44,861 bases of DNA, from NCBI GenBank assembly GCA_944321635.1, contig CALULY010000019.1, forward strand, positions 1 to 44,861, in the 5' to 3' direction. Position numbers and translations under genes: made by a program. This DNA comes from an uncultured Bacteroidaceae bacterium. Its GTDB lineage: Bacteria; Bacteroidota; Bacteroidia; Bacteroidales; Bacteroidaceae. The notes below the pieces were generated by a model. It made no database searches. It was not told the DNA's origin and saw nothing but the letters and a program-made list of their open reading frames with translations. Shown here piece after piece: positions 1 to 8,573 of this stretch (position 1 is its first letter; each line of letters opens with the position of its first letter).

Positions 1-24
1 CCGTTGCCGTTCCACCGCTTGAGT

Positions 25-94
25 TGGGCTACCAGGATTCGAACCTGGAAAGTCAGGACCAGAATCTGAAGTGTTACCATTACACCATAGCCCA
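25..94 (-). tRNA. tRNA-Gln (anticodon CTG)
   Basis: On the minus strand the stretch folds as a 70-nt cloverleaf: acceptor TGGGCTA/TAGCCCA, D stem GTGT/ACAC, anticodon loop TTCTGGT with CTG at positions 34-36, T arm CCAGG-TTCGAAT-CCTGG. One A-C mismatch closes the anticodon stem. CTG reads CAG (Gln). CCA is not encoded. A good promoter lies just upstream (111-141, minus). Confidence 0.93.
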
Positions 95-110
95 CTCACG
101 ATTTCGGCTG

Positions 111-141
111 CAAATATATGGAATATATCCTTATTTGCAAT
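111..141 (-). promoter_or_regulatory. Bacteroidales-type promoter of tRNA-Gln
   Basis: Read on the minus strand: ATTG (138-141), 19 bp, then TATATTTG (111-118), matching TTTG-N19-21-TAnnTTTG. The start of transcription would fall about 10 nt before the tRNA. The rest of the gene-free stretch 95-410 holds only this promoter and a candidate rsfS promoter. Confidence 0.75.
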
Positions 142-287
142 GCTATCGTTACGAAAAATTAACACCGACTGCCAGATGCCGCCCCGGTGCGCCATTTTTG
201 TCATGCAGGACGTTGTTTGAGGCTGCATCTTGTGCCACAGGAACGGCTTAGGTAAAAAATCAAAAATTGGCACGACTTTTGAAGCCT

Positions 288-322
288 CTTGCACGGGCAT
301 AGATTTATTTACTTTATCTTTG
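288..322 (+). promoter_or_regulatory. Candidate promoter of rsfS-ftsH-cdsA
   Basis: TATCTTTG at 315-322 matches the -7 box TAnnTTTG exactly. The best -33 box is CTTG at 288-291, with a 23-bp gap that is longer than usual. The 5' UTR to rsfS would be about 80 nt. Confidence 0.5.
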
Positions 323-410
323 CCCGAAGTGAAAATCCTATGCCATAGCATTTTGTATGCATCCGAGGGCATGGAAACACGTAGTACAACAAGAGAACAA
401 CTATTAGTAA

Positions 411-773
411 ATGAACATCACAACAGACCAACTGGTAGAAACAGTCAAAGAAGCATTCAAGGACAAGAAAGGTAAAAACATCACCACCGTAGACATGAGG
501 GCGATAGAGGAAGCGATGTGCGACTACTTCGTGATCTGCGATGGCAACACGCCCACCCAAGTGGCGGCGATATACGACCGTGTGGAGGAATTGGTCAGGG
601 AAAAGCTGCACGAGAAACCCGTCAAAATCGCCGGGACGGAGAACTGCCTGTGGGTGGCAATGGACTACGTGGACGTGATGGTGCACGTTTTCGTCCCCGA
701 CATGCGTGCCTACTACAATTTGGAAACGCTGTGGGCGGACTCCAAGATTAGTGTCGAACCCGATATGGATTGA
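411..773 (+). CDS. rsfS: Ribosome silencing factor RsfS
   Basis: A 120-residue protein of the RsfS/Iojap (DUF143) family. The family binds ribosomal protein uL14 on the 50S subunit and blocks joining to the 30S subunit when nutrients are low. The family pattern is clear: an N-terminal helix (LVETVKEAF), then DYFVICDG, then WVAMDYVDVMVHVF and the C-terminal YYNLETLW. Length is normal. The ATG is preceded by AT-rich sequence with no Shine-Dalgarno site, as is usual in this phylum. The gene stops 5 nt before the ATG of ftsH, so the two are almost certainly co-transcribed, and cdsA follows. Confidence 0.93.
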   Translation: MNITTDQLVETVKEAFKDKKGKNITTVDMRAIEEAMCDYFVICDGNTPTQVAAIYDRVEELVREKLHEKPVKIAGTENCLWVAMDYVDVMVHVFVPDMRAYYNLETLWADSKISVEPDMD

Positions 774-778
774 AGTTT

Positions 779-2824
779 ATGGCCGTTAACAACAAACCCG
801 ACCCGAAAGCACCGCGCCGACCGCAGTTCAACGTCACGTGGATATTCTTCATAATTGCTTTCGTCCTCTTCTATTTATGGTTCACTGGCGACCAAGGCTC
901 GGTGAGCAAGGAGGTGGGCTATTCGAAGTTCCAGGAATATGTGGAGAAAGGTTACGTCAGCAAGATCGTGGCCTACACCAACGACAACAGCTTGGAAGCG
1001 TCGATAAAGCCGCAAAACATAGCCGATGTCTTCGGTGCCGACTCCGCGAAGGTGGGACGCAGCCCCGTCATCTCGGTGCAAGTCGGGTCGATGGACTCAT
1101 TCGAGCAGTACCTGGACAAGCAGAAAGAGGAAGGACACTTCAATGGCCAGCTCGACTATGACAAACGCAGCAACTACTTCGGGATGATCTTCTGGCAATT
1201 TGCGCCGCTCGTCCTCATAGTCGTCATCTGGATATTCCTCATGCGGCGCATGGGGGGAGGAGCCGGAGGAGCAGGCACAAACGTATTCAACGTAGGGAAA
1301 TCCCGCGCCCAAGTCTACGAGAAAGGTTCGCCAAACAAGGTGACATTCAAGGACGTGGCAGGACTTGCCGGGGCGAAGCAAGAGGTGGAAGAGATAGTTG
1401 AATTCCTCAAAAACCCGAAAAAATACACTGACCTGGGTGGAAAGATACCGAAAGGCGCGCTGCTCGTCGGCCCCCCGGGAACGGGAAAGACGCTCTTGGC
1501 CAAGGCGGTGGCGGGTGAAGCCGATGTCCCCTTCTTTTCAATGTCTGGCTCGGACTTCGTGGAAATGTTTGTAGGTGTCGGTGCTTCCCGCGTCCGCGAC
1601 CTGTTCAAGCAGGCGAAAGAAAAAGCCCCGAGCATCATTTTCATAGACGAGATCGATGCCGTCGGGCGTGCCAGGGGACGCAACCCGAGCATGGGCGGCA
1701 ACGATGAAAGGGAGAACACCCTCAACCAACTGCTCACTGAGATGGACGGCTTCGGGTCTAACAGCGGTGTCATCATACTCGCCGCCACCAACCGTGCCGA
1801 CATCCTTGACAAGGCATTGCTCCGTGCGGGGCGTTTTGACAGGCAAATCTATGTTGATCTCCCAGACCTCAACGAGAGGAAAGAGATCTTCAAGGTGCAT
1901 CTGCGCCCCATAAAAATCGACGGGTCGGTGGATGTTGACCTCCTTGCCCGCCAGACACCGGGATTCTCGGGGGCGGACATAGCCAACGTGTGCAACGAGG
2001 CGGCATTGATAGCCGCCCGCCACAGCAAGGAGGCGGTGGGCAAGCAGGACTTCCTCGATGCCGTTGACCGCATTGTCGGCGGGCTTGAGAAGAAGACCAA
2101 GATAATGACCAAGGAAGAGAGGCGGACAATCGCCCTGCACGAAGCGGGGCACGCCACGCTGTCTTGGATGCTCGAACACGCCAATCCGCTCATCAAAGTC
2201 ACAATCGTGCCGCGCGGCAGCGCGTTGGGTGCGGCATGGTATCTGCCAGAGGAGCGTCAAATCACCACCAAGGAGCAGATGCTCGACATGATGTGCGCGA
2301 CGCTGGGCGGACGTGCCGCCGAGGAACTGTTCGTCGGCAACGTATGTTCCGGCGCGATGAATGACCTTGAGAGGGTGACAAAACAAGCCTATGGTATGGT
2401 TGCGTACCTTGGGATGAGCGACAGGCTGCCGAACATCTGCTACTACAACAACACTGACTACTCGTTCACCAAACCTTACAGCGACGAGACTGCAAAGATG
2501 ATCGACGACGAGGTGCAACGCATGATCGCGGAGCAGTATGAACGCGCCAAGAGGATACTGACCGAGAACGCCGAGGGCCATAACAAACTCGCGCAGCTCC
2601 TCATCGACAAGGAGGTTATATTCTCCGACGACCTCGAAAAGATATTCGGCAAGCGCAAGTGGGGTTCGAGGGCAGAGGAAATATTCGCCGAGAACGATGC
2701 TGCCAAGCAGGTCGAAGCCAGCGGCGATGCCGAGTTCAAGCCCGCCGGACAACTGGAGGCAAAAGGCGGCGAAAGCAAGACTGAAGACCAAACACAGGAG
2801 GACAAGAAAGATGAAAAAGAGTAA
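779..2824 (+). CDS. ftsH: ATP-dependent zinc metalloprotease FtsH
   Basis: Membrane-anchored AAA+ protease that degrades misfolded and regulatory membrane and cytosolic proteins as a hexamer. Visible in order: a first membrane segment ([15 protein letters not shown], about residues 20-34), an extracytoplasmic domain, a second membrane segment ([15 protein letters not shown], about 140), Walker A GPPGTGKT (about 231), Walker B IIFIDEID, the second region of homology ending in GRFDRQI, and the zinc site HEAGH (about 454). The C-terminal tail is rich in K, E and Q. I chose the ATG at 779; a TTG at 770 would add three residues and overlap the rsfS stop. Length (681) is normal for the phylum. The 3' end overlaps cdsA by 14 nt. 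Confidence 0.97.
   Translation: MAVNNKPDPKAPRRPQFNVTWIFFIIAFVLFYLWFTGDQGSVSKEVGYSKFQEYVEKGYVSKIVAYTNDNSLEASIKPQNIADVFGADSAKVGRSPVISVQVGSMDSFEQYLDKQKEEGHFNGQLDYDKRSNYFGMIFWQFAPLVLIVVIWIFLMRRMGGGAGGAGTNVFNVGKSRAQVYEKGSPNKVTFKDVAGLAGAKQEVEEIVEFLKNPKKYTDLGGKIPKGALLVGPPGTGKTLLAKAVAGEADVPFFSMSGSDFVEMFVGVGASRVRDLFKQAKEKAPSIIFIDEIDAVGRARGRNPSMGGNDERENTLNQLLTEMDGFGSNSGVIILAATNRADILDKALLRAGRFDRQIYVDLPDLNERKEIFKVHLRPIKIDGSVDVDLLARQTPGFSGADIANVCNEAALIAARHSKEAVGKQDFLDAVDRIVGGLEKKTKIMTKEERRTIALHEAGHATLSWMLEHANPLIKVTIVPRGSALGAAWYLPEERQITTKEQMLDMMCATLGGRAAEELFVGNVCSGAMNDLERVTKQAYGMVAYLGMSDRLPNICYYNNTDYSFTKPYSDETAKMIDDEVQRMIAEQYERAKRILTENAEGHNKLAQLLIDKEVIFSDDLEKIFGKRKWGSRAEEIFAENDAAKQVEASGDAEFKPAGQLEAKGGESKTEDQTQEDKKDEKE
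2796..2801 (+). promoter_or_regulatory. Shine-Dalgarno site of cdsA inside ftsH
   Basis: AGGAGG lies 9 nt before the ATG at 2811. It is a rare clear ribosome-binding site in this window, and it decides the cdsA start within a longer open frame that begins at 2697. It supports translation of cdsA from within the ftsH tail. Confidence 0.7.
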
Positions 2825-3650
2825 CCTGCTGACCCGCACCGTGACCGGCGTACTGTTTGTCGCCGTGCTGATAGGCGTGCCGTTCCTCGGGGCGGACGCT
2901 TTCAGGGTGCTGTTCCTCATCATCGCCTGCTTGACAGTGGCGGAATTGGTCAAGCTCGTCCGCGCCTCGGGCGCAGCCAAGCTCGACACACTCTCGCTGT
3001 CACTGCTGACGGTCGCCGTGTTTGTGACAGTGGCGACAATGGCCATAGGACTGGACGCGACCATCCCGGCGTGCGTGACGGTGCTTTTATTCATATTGGT
3101 ATTCATTGCGCAGCTCTACCGCAAGGCAGAACACCCCGTCAATGAGCTTGCCTACACGGTTTTCGTGCAAGCATATGCCGTCGTCCCCTTTGCCATGGCA
3201 CAGTTCCTCGCGTTCCATGTGGACGCATCGGGCTATGTGACCTACTCCCCGCTGCTGCCGTTGGCGATGTTTGGTTTCATCTGGGCCAACGACACCGGGG
3301 CGTTCTGCATCGGTTCGTTGATAGGCAAGACCAAGCTCTTCCCGCGCATTTCCCCGAAAAAATCATGGGAGGGAGCTATCGGGGGCGTTGTCGTAGCTCT
3401 CGCAGTGGCATATATCCTCTCGATCTTCTTCACCCAGCTGTCGCTTGTCGAGTGGTTCGGCATGGCGTTGACCGTATCTGTCTTCGCCACATTCGGCGAC
3501 CTTGTGGAGTCGATGATGAAACGTGCGTGGGGGGTAAAGGACAGTGGCAACATCCTCCCCGGACATGGCGGGATGTTGGATAGGTTTGACAGCACGATAT
3601 TCGCCATCCCGGCGACGGTTGCCTACATCCATCTGATAACATTGTTCTGA
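2811..3650 (+). CDS. cdsA: Phosphatidate cytidylyltransferase CdsA
   Basis: A 279-residue integral membrane enzyme that makes CDP-diacylglycerol from phosphatidic acid and CTP, the branch point of phospholipid synthesis. It has about eight hydrophobic segments and the CdsA signature near the C-terminus, VKDSGNILPGHGGMLDRFDS, plus the upstream KKSWEGAIGG element. The start was chosen at [13 protein letters not shown] because of the AGGAGG just upstream and because the family begins with this kind of short basic N-terminus. It overlaps ftsH by 14 nt. A strong hairpin follows at 3670-3706. Confidence 0.95.
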   Translation: MKKSNLLTRTVTGVLFVAVLIGVPFLGADAFRVLFLIIACLTVAELVKLVRASGAAKLDTLSLSLLTVAVFVTVATMAIGLDATIPACVTVLLFILVFIAQLYRKAEHPVNELAYTVFVQAYAVVPFAMAQFLAFHVDASGYVTYSPLLPLAMFGFIWANDTGAFCIGSLIGKTKLFPRISPKKSWEGAIGGVVVALAVAYILSIFFTQLSLVEWFGMALTVSVFATFGDLVESMMKRAWGVKDSGNILPGHGGMLDRFDSTIFAIPATVAYIHLITLF

Positions 3651-3669
3651 CCAGAACCGGCCAATCACC

Positions 3670-3706
3670 AAGGCCCGCCGCCCCGTCAAGGGGTCAGGCG
3701 GGCCTT
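3670..3706 (+). terminator. Hairpin terminator after cdsA
   Basis: AAGGCCCGCC (3670-3679) pairs perfectly with GGCGGGCCTT (3697-3706) around a loop of 17 nt. The T-tract is poor, so it may be an imperfect terminator or an mRNA-end hairpin. It separates the rsfS-ftsH-cdsA unit from prfB. Confidence 0.65.
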
Positions 3707-3732
3707 GTCGTGCTGCTGCGCACGGAGGGCAT

Positions 3733-3763
3733 TTTGCCATAGCAATGGATTTTCTTAATTTTG
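3733..3763 (+). promoter_or_regulatory. Promoter of prfB
   Basis: TTTG (3733-3736), 19 bp, TAATTTTG (3756-3763): a full match to the Bacteroidales consensus. It lies 46 nt before the chosen prfB ATG. Confidence 0.8.
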
Positions 3764-3809
3764 CCGCCGGTTGCCCACCGAGGCAAGCACATCCAAACAG
3801 CACATCGAC

Positions 3810-4922
3810 ATGATCACACAAGAACAACTCAAGGACATCACCGCACGCACCGAAGACCTCAAACGCTATCTCGACATCGACAACAAGACCATGCAGGTCG
3901 AGGAAGAGCAGCTCCGCACGCAAGCACCCGGATTCTGGGACGACGCCAAGGCGGCCGAGGCGCAGATGAAAAAGGTGAAAGGCCTGCAAGCATGGATTGA
4001 CGGCTACAAGGAGGTCAAGACATTGGCGGACGAGCTCGCATTGGCATTCGACTTTTGCAAGGAAGGCCTCGTCAGCGAGGAGGAACTTGACGAAGCCTAC
4101 GCCAAAGCCTCTGCGGCTGTCGAAGCATTGGAACTCAAGAACATGCTCCGCCAAGAAGCCGACGAGATGGATTGCGTGCTCAAAATCAACTCGGGCGCAG
4201 GAGGCACAGAGAGCCAGGACTGGGCGCAGATGCTCATGCGTATGTACATGAGGTGGGCTGAAGCCAACAACTACAAGGCGACAATCTCCAACCTGCAAGA
4301 GGGCGACGAGGCAGGGATAAAGTCGGTCACGATGAACATCGAGGGACCCTACGCCTACGGATACCTGAAGGGCGAGAACGGAGTGCACCGCCTCGTGCGC
4401 GTCTCCCCCTACAATGCCCAGGGCAAACGCATGACATCTTTCGCGTCAGTGTTTGTCACACCGCTCGTGGATGACAGCATAGAGGTGCAAATCAACCCGG
4501 CCAACATCTCCTGGGATACCTTCCGCTCGGGCGGCGCGGGCGGCCAAAACGTCAACAAGGTCGAGTCTGGCGTGAGGTTGCGCTACCAGTACAAAGACCC
4601 GTACACCGGGGCGGAAGAGGAAATACTCATCGAGAACACCGAGACCCGCGACCAACCCAAGAACAAGGAAAATGCCATGCGCCAACTGCGTTCCATCCTT
4701 TACGACAAGGAATTGCAACACCGCATGGAGGAACAAGCCAAGGTCGAGGCCGGGAAGAAGAAGATCGAGTGGGGTTCGCAGATACGCAGCTACGTCTTCG
4801 ATGACCGCCGCGTCAAGGACCACCGCACCAACTACCAGACATCCGACGTGGCAGGCGTGATGGACGGCAAGATCGACGGCTTCATAAAAGCATATCTCAT
4901 GGAGTTCGCTTCAGAGGAATGA
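3810..4922 (+). CDS. prfB: Peptide chain release factor 2
   Basis: RF2 (370 residues) releases the finished peptide at UGA and UAA stop codons. Visible parts: an N-terminal helical domain (LKDITARTEDLKRYLDIDNK), the anticodon-like tripeptide region HRLVRVSPYNAQGKRMTSF, and the catalytic GGQ loop in SGGAGGQNVNKVES. The stop-codon tripeptide reads SPY where the textbook RF2 has SPF. The region matching the E. coli programmed frameshift (…RGYL/UGA/DYD) is here an uninterrupted CTC GAC, so no frameshift is needed. The ATG at 3810 matches the usual RF2 N-terminus; an open frame extends upstream to 3771 but adds nothing family-like. A strong terminator follows. Confidence 0.95.
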   Translation: MITQEQLKDITARTEDLKRYLDIDNKTMQVEEEQLRTQAPGFWDDAKAAEAQMKKVKGLQAWIDGYKEVKTLADELALAFDFCKEGLVSEEELDEAYAKASAAVEALELKNMLRQEADEMDCVLKINSGAGGTESQDWAQMLMRMYMRWAEANNYKATISNLQEGDEAGIKSVTMNIEGPYAYGYLKGENGVHRLVRVSPYNAQGKRMTSFASVFVTPLVDDSIEVQINPANISWDTFRSGGAGGQNVNKVESGVRLRYQYKDPYTGAEEEILIENTETRDQPKNKENAMRQLRSILYDKELQHRMEEQAKVEAGKKKIEWGSQIRSYVFDDRRVKDHRTNYQTSDVAGVMDGKIDGFIKAYLMEFASEE

Positions 4923-4956
4923 CCTCAAACCCCAAGCCCGGCGAGCCACGGGCAGC

Positions 4957-4992
4957 GGCGGCGCACCAGACATGGTGCGCCGCCCTTTTTTT
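4957..4992 (+). terminator. Rho-independent terminator of prfB
   Basis: GGCGGCGCACCA (4957-4968) pairs perfectly with TGGTGCGCCGCC (4973-4984) around GACA, followed by a C and seven T (4986-4992). Confidence 0.92.
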
Positions 4993-5146
4993 GCCATGCC
5001 CGCGACCGTGCTCTGGTGCCAAGTCCCGCAGCGGCACCATCAGGACACCTGCGGTGCCGGGAGAGGTGTTGGTATGGGCTAAGTCCTGCTTAGGCTCCGG
5101 CAGGCCTGGCATGAAGTTCCCCAGCTCGGTGCTTGAAGTGCAGTGT

Positions 5147-5304
5147 CTCGGCGGATAAAGTTCGTAGCCCCCTAACCCAAAGTAAAAACAAAACTTCTGT
5201 TTATACATTCAAAACTTTTGTTTATACATTCAAAAGTTCTGTTTATATAAACAAAACTTCTGAATGAACTTTATGTCCGACATCTTTGAACTTTAAGCAC
5301 CGAG
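5147..5304. repeat. Phased dyad array A1 in a ~158-bp intergenic element
   Basis: Four 11-bp words of the form CARAASTTYTG are centred at 5194, 5215, 5236 and 5257, exactly 21 bp apart, separated by 10-bp AT linkers (TTTATACATT twice, TTTATATAAA once). The unit is bounded by imperfect inverted arms: CTCGGCGGATAAAGTTCG on the left (5147-5164) and GAACTTTAAGCACCGAG on the right (5288-5304). It is a copy of the elements at 25.5 and 35.5 kb and lies between convergent prfB and metK. The rest of the gene-free stretch 4993-5412 is GC-rich sequence with further small inverted repeats and no gene. Function unknown. Confidence 0.85.
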
Positions 5305-5412
5305 TGGTGTAAGTATGGGTCAGACCTAAGGGAAGTTCATGCCGGCATAACCGTCTTTTAGTCCCGTCCTAACCATCCGGATGCCGGCGCGAGACGGCTG
5401 CGGCGTGGCACT

Positions 5413-5448
5413 AAAAAAGTCGCGGCACCCAGTGGCGGATGCCGCGAC
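5413..5448 (-). terminator. Rho-independent terminator of metK
   Basis: On the minus strand GTCGCGGCA and TGCCGCGAC (5419-5427 and 5440-5448) form a perfect stem, followed by six T (A-tract 5413-5418 on the plus strand). Confidence 0.88.
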
Positions 5449-5477
5449 GTGCTGTGCCTGTGCCCTCTCGGGGCTGG

Positions 5478-6770
5478 TCAGAGCCCGAAGGCTTGCTTGA
5501 TCTGGTCAACGTAGTCGAGCTTTTCCCAAGTGAATAGCTCGACCTCGATGGTCTTGCGTCCCATGTATCGCGAGTCGAATTCCTTGACCACCGTGCGGGG
5601 CGTGCGGCCGAGGTGGCCGTAGGATGCGGTCTCCTCGTAGATGGGATTGCGCAGTTTGAGCCGTTCCTCGATGGCTTTGGGCCTCATGTCAAAGAGTTGC
5701 GAGACGCGTGTGGCTATCTCGCCGTCGCTGAGTGCGACGTGGGCGGTGCCGTAGGTGTTTATGTAGAGGTTGACGGGCTGTGCGACGCCTATCGCGTAGG
5801 CGACTTGGACGAGGACTTCATCTGCGACACTGGCCGCCACAAGGTTTTTGGCGATGTGCCTGGCGGCGTATGCCGCGCTGCGGTCCACCTTGCTGGGGTC
5901 TTTGCCGGAGAATGCCCCGCCGCCGTGCGCTCCTTTTCCGCCGTAGGTGTCCACGATGATCTTGCGTCCTGTCAAGCCCGTGTCGCCGTGCGGGCCGCCG
6001 ATGACGAACTTGCCTGTCGGGTTGACGAGGTAGCGTATGTCCGAATCAAAGAGGCGCAGCACCGCTTCGTTGGTGATGCCGGCTTTGACGCGGGGCATGA
6101 GGATCTCGATCACATCGTGGCGTATCTTCTCAAGCATCGCGGCGTCGGCCTCTTCCTGTGCCTCGGGTGTGTCGTTGGCGGGGAGGATGAACTCGTCGTG
6201 CTGCGTCGATACCACTATGGTCGCGATGCGCACGGGGCGGTTGTTGTCGTCGTACTCGACCGTCACTTGGCTCTTGGAGTCGGGACGGAGGTAGGGCATG
6301 AGCTTGCCCTCGCGGCGGATTTCGGAGAGCACCCACAAGATGCGGTGCGCCAAATCGAGTGGCAGGGGCATATAATTCTCGGTCTCGTTGGTAGCGTAAC
6401 CGAACATCATCCCCTGGTCGCCTGCTCCTTGGTCCATTGGATCCTCGCGTTCCACGCCACGGTTGATGTCGGGGCTCTGTTCGTGTATGGCGGAAAGCAC
6501 GCCGCACGAGTTGCTTTCAAACATATATTCGCCCTTGGTGTAACCGATGCGTTTGATTACACGCCGGGAGACTTCCTGCAGATCGACGTAGGCGTCAGAT
6601 TTCACTTCTCCTGCCACGACCACTTGTCCTGTGGTCACGAGGGTTTCGCAAGCTACTTTCGAGCTGGGGTCATAGGCCAGCAGCTCGTCAAGCACGGCAT
6701 CCGAGATTTGGTCGGCTACCTTGTCGGGGTGTCCTTCAGACACCGATTCGGATGTGAACAAATATCCCAT
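5478..6770 (-). CDS. metK: S-adenosylmethionine synthetase
   Basis: Makes S-adenosylmethionine from methionine and ATP in the cytosol. The protein (430 residues) starts [28 protein letters not shown], the conserved N-terminus that contains the methionine/ATP site, and carries [12 protein letters not shown] and the phosphate-loop region [19 protein letters not shown]. It is longer than the E. coli enzyme because of inserts typical of Bacteroidetes. An upstream open frame to 6875 runs through the 5' UTR and is not part of the protein. The C-terminus ([15 protein letters not shown]) is intact. A SAM-II-like riboswitch precedes it, which would give feedback control by the product. Confidence 0.96.
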   Translation of the reverse strand: MGYLFTSESVSEGHPDKVADQISDAVLDELLAYDPSSKVACETLVTTGQVVVAGEVKSDAYVDLQEVSRRVIKRIGYTKGEYMFESNSCGVLSAIHEQSPDINRGVEREDPMDQGAGDQGMMFGYATNETENYMPLPLDLAHRILWVLSEIRREGKLMPYLRPDSKSQVTVEYDDNNRPVRIATIVVSTQHDEFILPANDTPEAQEEADAAMLEKIRHDVIEILMPRVKAGITNEAVLRLFDSDIRYLVNPTGKFVIGGPHGDTGLTGRKIIVDTYGGKGAHGGGAFSGKDPSKVDRSAAYAARHIAKNLVAASVADEVLVQVAYAIGVAQPVNLYINTYGTAHVALSDGEIATRVSQLFDMRPKAIEERLKLRNPIYEETASYGHLGRTPRTVVKEFDSRYMGRKTIEVELFTWEKLDYVDQIKQAFGL

Positions 6771-6863
6771 CTTTTTTAAACGGTTAAATGGTTTGTAATA
6801 AAGTAAAAAGGAAACGGTGTGGTGGGATGGTGGTTGCTGAATCACGGCGGATGTGCCGCCTTG

Positions 6864-6915
6864 CCGGTTTAGCATTTTTTAGTGTGGTTGCAATCTGCTC
6901 AAATCTTTCCACAAC
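6864..6915 (-). promoter_or_regulatory. SAM-II-like riboswitch upstream of metK
   Basis: Read on the minus strand, a short P1 stem TGTGG/CCACA encloses a loop with GATTTGAGCAGATTGCAA, followed by TAAAAAATGCTAAACC. This order (GAUUU, AUUGCA, then an A-rich stretch and GCUAAA after the stem) resembles the SAM-II aptamer as I remember it. AGCA in the loop can pair with TGCT downstream, giving the expected pseudoknot. It sits at the very 5' end of the predicted transcript (start near 6919). A hairpin GGCGG-N5-CCGCC (6846-6860) follows. Identified from memory of the motif, not by a covariance search. Confidence 0.6.
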
Positions 6916-6925
6916 GTTTCGGGCG

Positions 6926-6960
6926 CAAAGGTAGGCATTTCCCTCAAGCGTCATTGCAAG
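6926..6960 (-). promoter_or_regulatory. Candidate promoter of metK
   Basis: On the minus strand TACCTTTG (6926-6933) is an exact -7 box. The best -33 box is CTTG at 6957-6960 with a long 23-bp gap. Predicted start near 6919, directly before the riboswitch. Confidence 0.5.
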
Positions 6961-6991
6961 TCAGGTGGATTTTGTGCATCGCTAACGTTTT

Positions 6992-7486
6992 TTACACTTT
7001 ATGTCGATGCCCGCCATGGTGCAGTTCGTCTTGGAGTTGCCGCATGGTCTTGCCCGTGGCGGGGTGCACCAGCGACGGGGCAATCTCTGCCATGGGGTCG
7101 ATGACAAATGTCCGCAGGTGCATCAACGGGTGCGGCACGGTGAGTGCCTGGGCATCGATGGTCTCGCCCTCGATGATGAGGATGTCGATGTCTATCACAC
7201 GGTCGTGGTAGATGCCGTCCCGCGACTTGGATGTGCGTCCCATGCCGCGCTCGATCTCCTGGCAGGCGGCAAGGATGCCCGTAGCCTCCATGCCGGTCTC
7301 CACGCACAATGCGGCGTTGGCAAAGGTGTTAGCTGACTCGAATCCCCATGGCGCGGTCGTGAAAAGGGAAGACAGGGAAACGACCTTCCCCACCTTCCCC
7401 TCAATCTGCCGGACGGCGCGGGCGATGTTGTCCCGCCTGTCGCCGAGGTTCGACCCGAGCCCGAGGTAAACGCGCCGCACGTCCAC
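6992..7486 (-). CDS. folK: 2-amino-4-hydroxy-6-hydroxymethyldihydropteridine pyrophosphokinase
   Basis: HPPK transfers pyrophosphate from ATP to hydroxymethyl-dihydropterin in folate synthesis. The 164-residue protein shows the family landmarks: VYLGLGSNLGDRRDNI at the N-terminus, SSLFTTAPWGF, a central FANAALCVET, and the ATP/Mg site YHDRVIDIDILI followed by VPHPLMHLRTFVIDPMAEIAP. It is the last gene of the minus-strand operon that starts at 12228 and lies 3 nt after queA. No clear terminator follows before the metK promoter. Confidence 0.95.
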   Translation of the reverse strand: MDVRRVYLGLGSNLGDRRDNIARAVRQIEGKVGKVVSLSSLFTTAPWGFESANTFANAALCVETGMEATGILAACQEIERGMGRTSKSRDGIYHDRVIDIDILIIEGETIDAQALTVPHPLMHLRTFVIDPMAEIAPSLVHPATGKTMRQLQDELHHGGHRHKV

Positions 7487-7489
7487 GGC

Positions 7490-8545
7490 TCAGTCGTTGA
7501 CTATCAGCATCGCGTCGCCGTAAGTGCCGAACATATAGCCCTCCTTCAACGCCTCCTCATAAGCGTGCATGACAAACTTGTAGCCGCCGAAAGCCGTGAC
7601 AATCATCAGGAGTGTCGAGAGCGGCAAATGGAAGTTTGAGACCATTGCAGTCGCCACAGAGAACTCGTAGGGGGGGAATATGAATTTATTAGTCCAACCC
7701 TCGTAGGGCTTGAGATGCCCCTCCGTCCCGGCTGCGGTCTCCGTCGCGCGGATTGCCGTCGTGCCTATCGCGCAGACTTGCCGCCCGCTGTCCTTGGCGC
7801 GGTTGACTATCCCGGCCGCCTCGTCGGTGACAAACATCTGCTCGGAGTCCATCTTGTGCTTGGTGAGATCCTCCACATCTATCTCCCGGAAATTGCCTAA
7901 TCCGGCGTGGAGTGTGATGAAAGCGGAGCCGATGCCTTTTATCTCCATGCGCTTCATCAGCTCACGGCTGAAATGAAGTCCTGCCGTCGGTGCGGTCACA
8001 GCCCCCTCGTTGCGGGCGAAGATTGTTTGGAAACGCTCCTCATCCTCTGGCTCGACGCTGCGTTTGATGAATGACGGGAGCGGCGGTTCACCGAGTGCGT
8101 ACAGGGCTCGTTTGAACTCTTCGTGCGTGCCGTCGTACAGGAATCGCAACGTCCTGCCGCGCGACGTGGTGTTGTCTATGACCTCCGCGACCATAGCGTC
8201 GTCATCACCGAAGTAGAGCTTGTTGCCTATCCTTATCTTGCGTGCGGGGTCCACGAGCACATCCCAGAGACGCAGGTCCTCGTTCAACTCACGCAGCAGG
8301 AAAACCTCGATGCGCGCCCCGGTCTTTTCCTTGTTGCCATAGAGGCGGGCCGGGAAGACCTTGGTGTCATTGAAGACGAAAACATCGTTTTCATCAAAAT
8401 AATCGATGATGTCCTTGAAGACCTTGTGCTCTATGCTTTCGCTCTTTTTGTGCAGGACCATGAGCTTCGCCTCGTCGCGGTAGAACGACGGGTGCAACGC
8501 GATGCGGTCTTCGGGCAGTTTGTAGTTGAATTGCGACAGTTTCAT
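7490..8545 (-). CDS. queA: tRNA preQ1(34) S-adenosylmethionine ribosyltransferase-isomerase
   Basis: QueA adds the ribosyl part of S-adenosylmethionine to preQ1 at wobble position 34 of tRNA, giving epoxyqueuosine. The 351-residue protein starts [20 protein letters not shown] and shows [52 protein letters not shown] and the C-terminal [13 protein letters not shown]…[20 protein letters not shown], all characteristic of the family. Full length. It lies between truB (28-nt gap) and folK (3-nt gap), so two tRNA-modifying enzymes share this operon. Confidence 0.96.
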   Translation of the reverse strand: MKLSQFNYKLPEDRIALHPSFYRDEAKLMVLHKKSESIEHKVFKDIIDYFDENDVFVFNDTKVFPARLYGNKEKTGARIEVFLLRELNEDLRLWDVLVDPARKIRIGNKLYFGDDDAMVAEVIDNTTSRGRTLRFLYDGTHEEFKRALYALGEPPLPSFIKRSVEPEDEERFQTIFARNEGAVTAPTAGLHFSRELMKRMEIKGIGSAFITLHAGLGNFREIDVEDLTKHKMDSEQMFVTDEAAGIVNRAKDSGRQVCAIGTTAIRATETAAGTEGHLKPYEGWTNKFIFPPYEFSVATAMVSNFHLPLSTLLMIVTAFGGYKFVMHAYEEALKEGYMFGTYGDAMLIVND

Positions 8546-8573
8546 GTTATATGCCTTTGTTTGTTGTTTCCTA

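Noticed and set aside
1538-3106. 522-codon minus-strand open frame
   Set aside because: Antisense to ftsH and cdsA, with low-complexity translation and no family features. Long antisense frames are expected in GC-rich coding DNA.
3810-3890. Programmed frameshift in prfB
   Set aside because: The frame is continuous across the expected site; no UGA and no CUU slip codon.
5189-5262. Phased arrays as CRISPR arrays
   Set aside because: The whole period is only 21-22 bp, the words are short dyads in both orientations, and linkers are similar to each other. There are no spacers and no cas genes.
5613-6779. 388-codon plus-strand open frame
   Set aside because: Antisense shadow of metK.
6771-6875. 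N-terminal extension of MetK
   Set aside because: The extra 35 codons run through the leader and the end of the riboswitch, and do not resemble the family.
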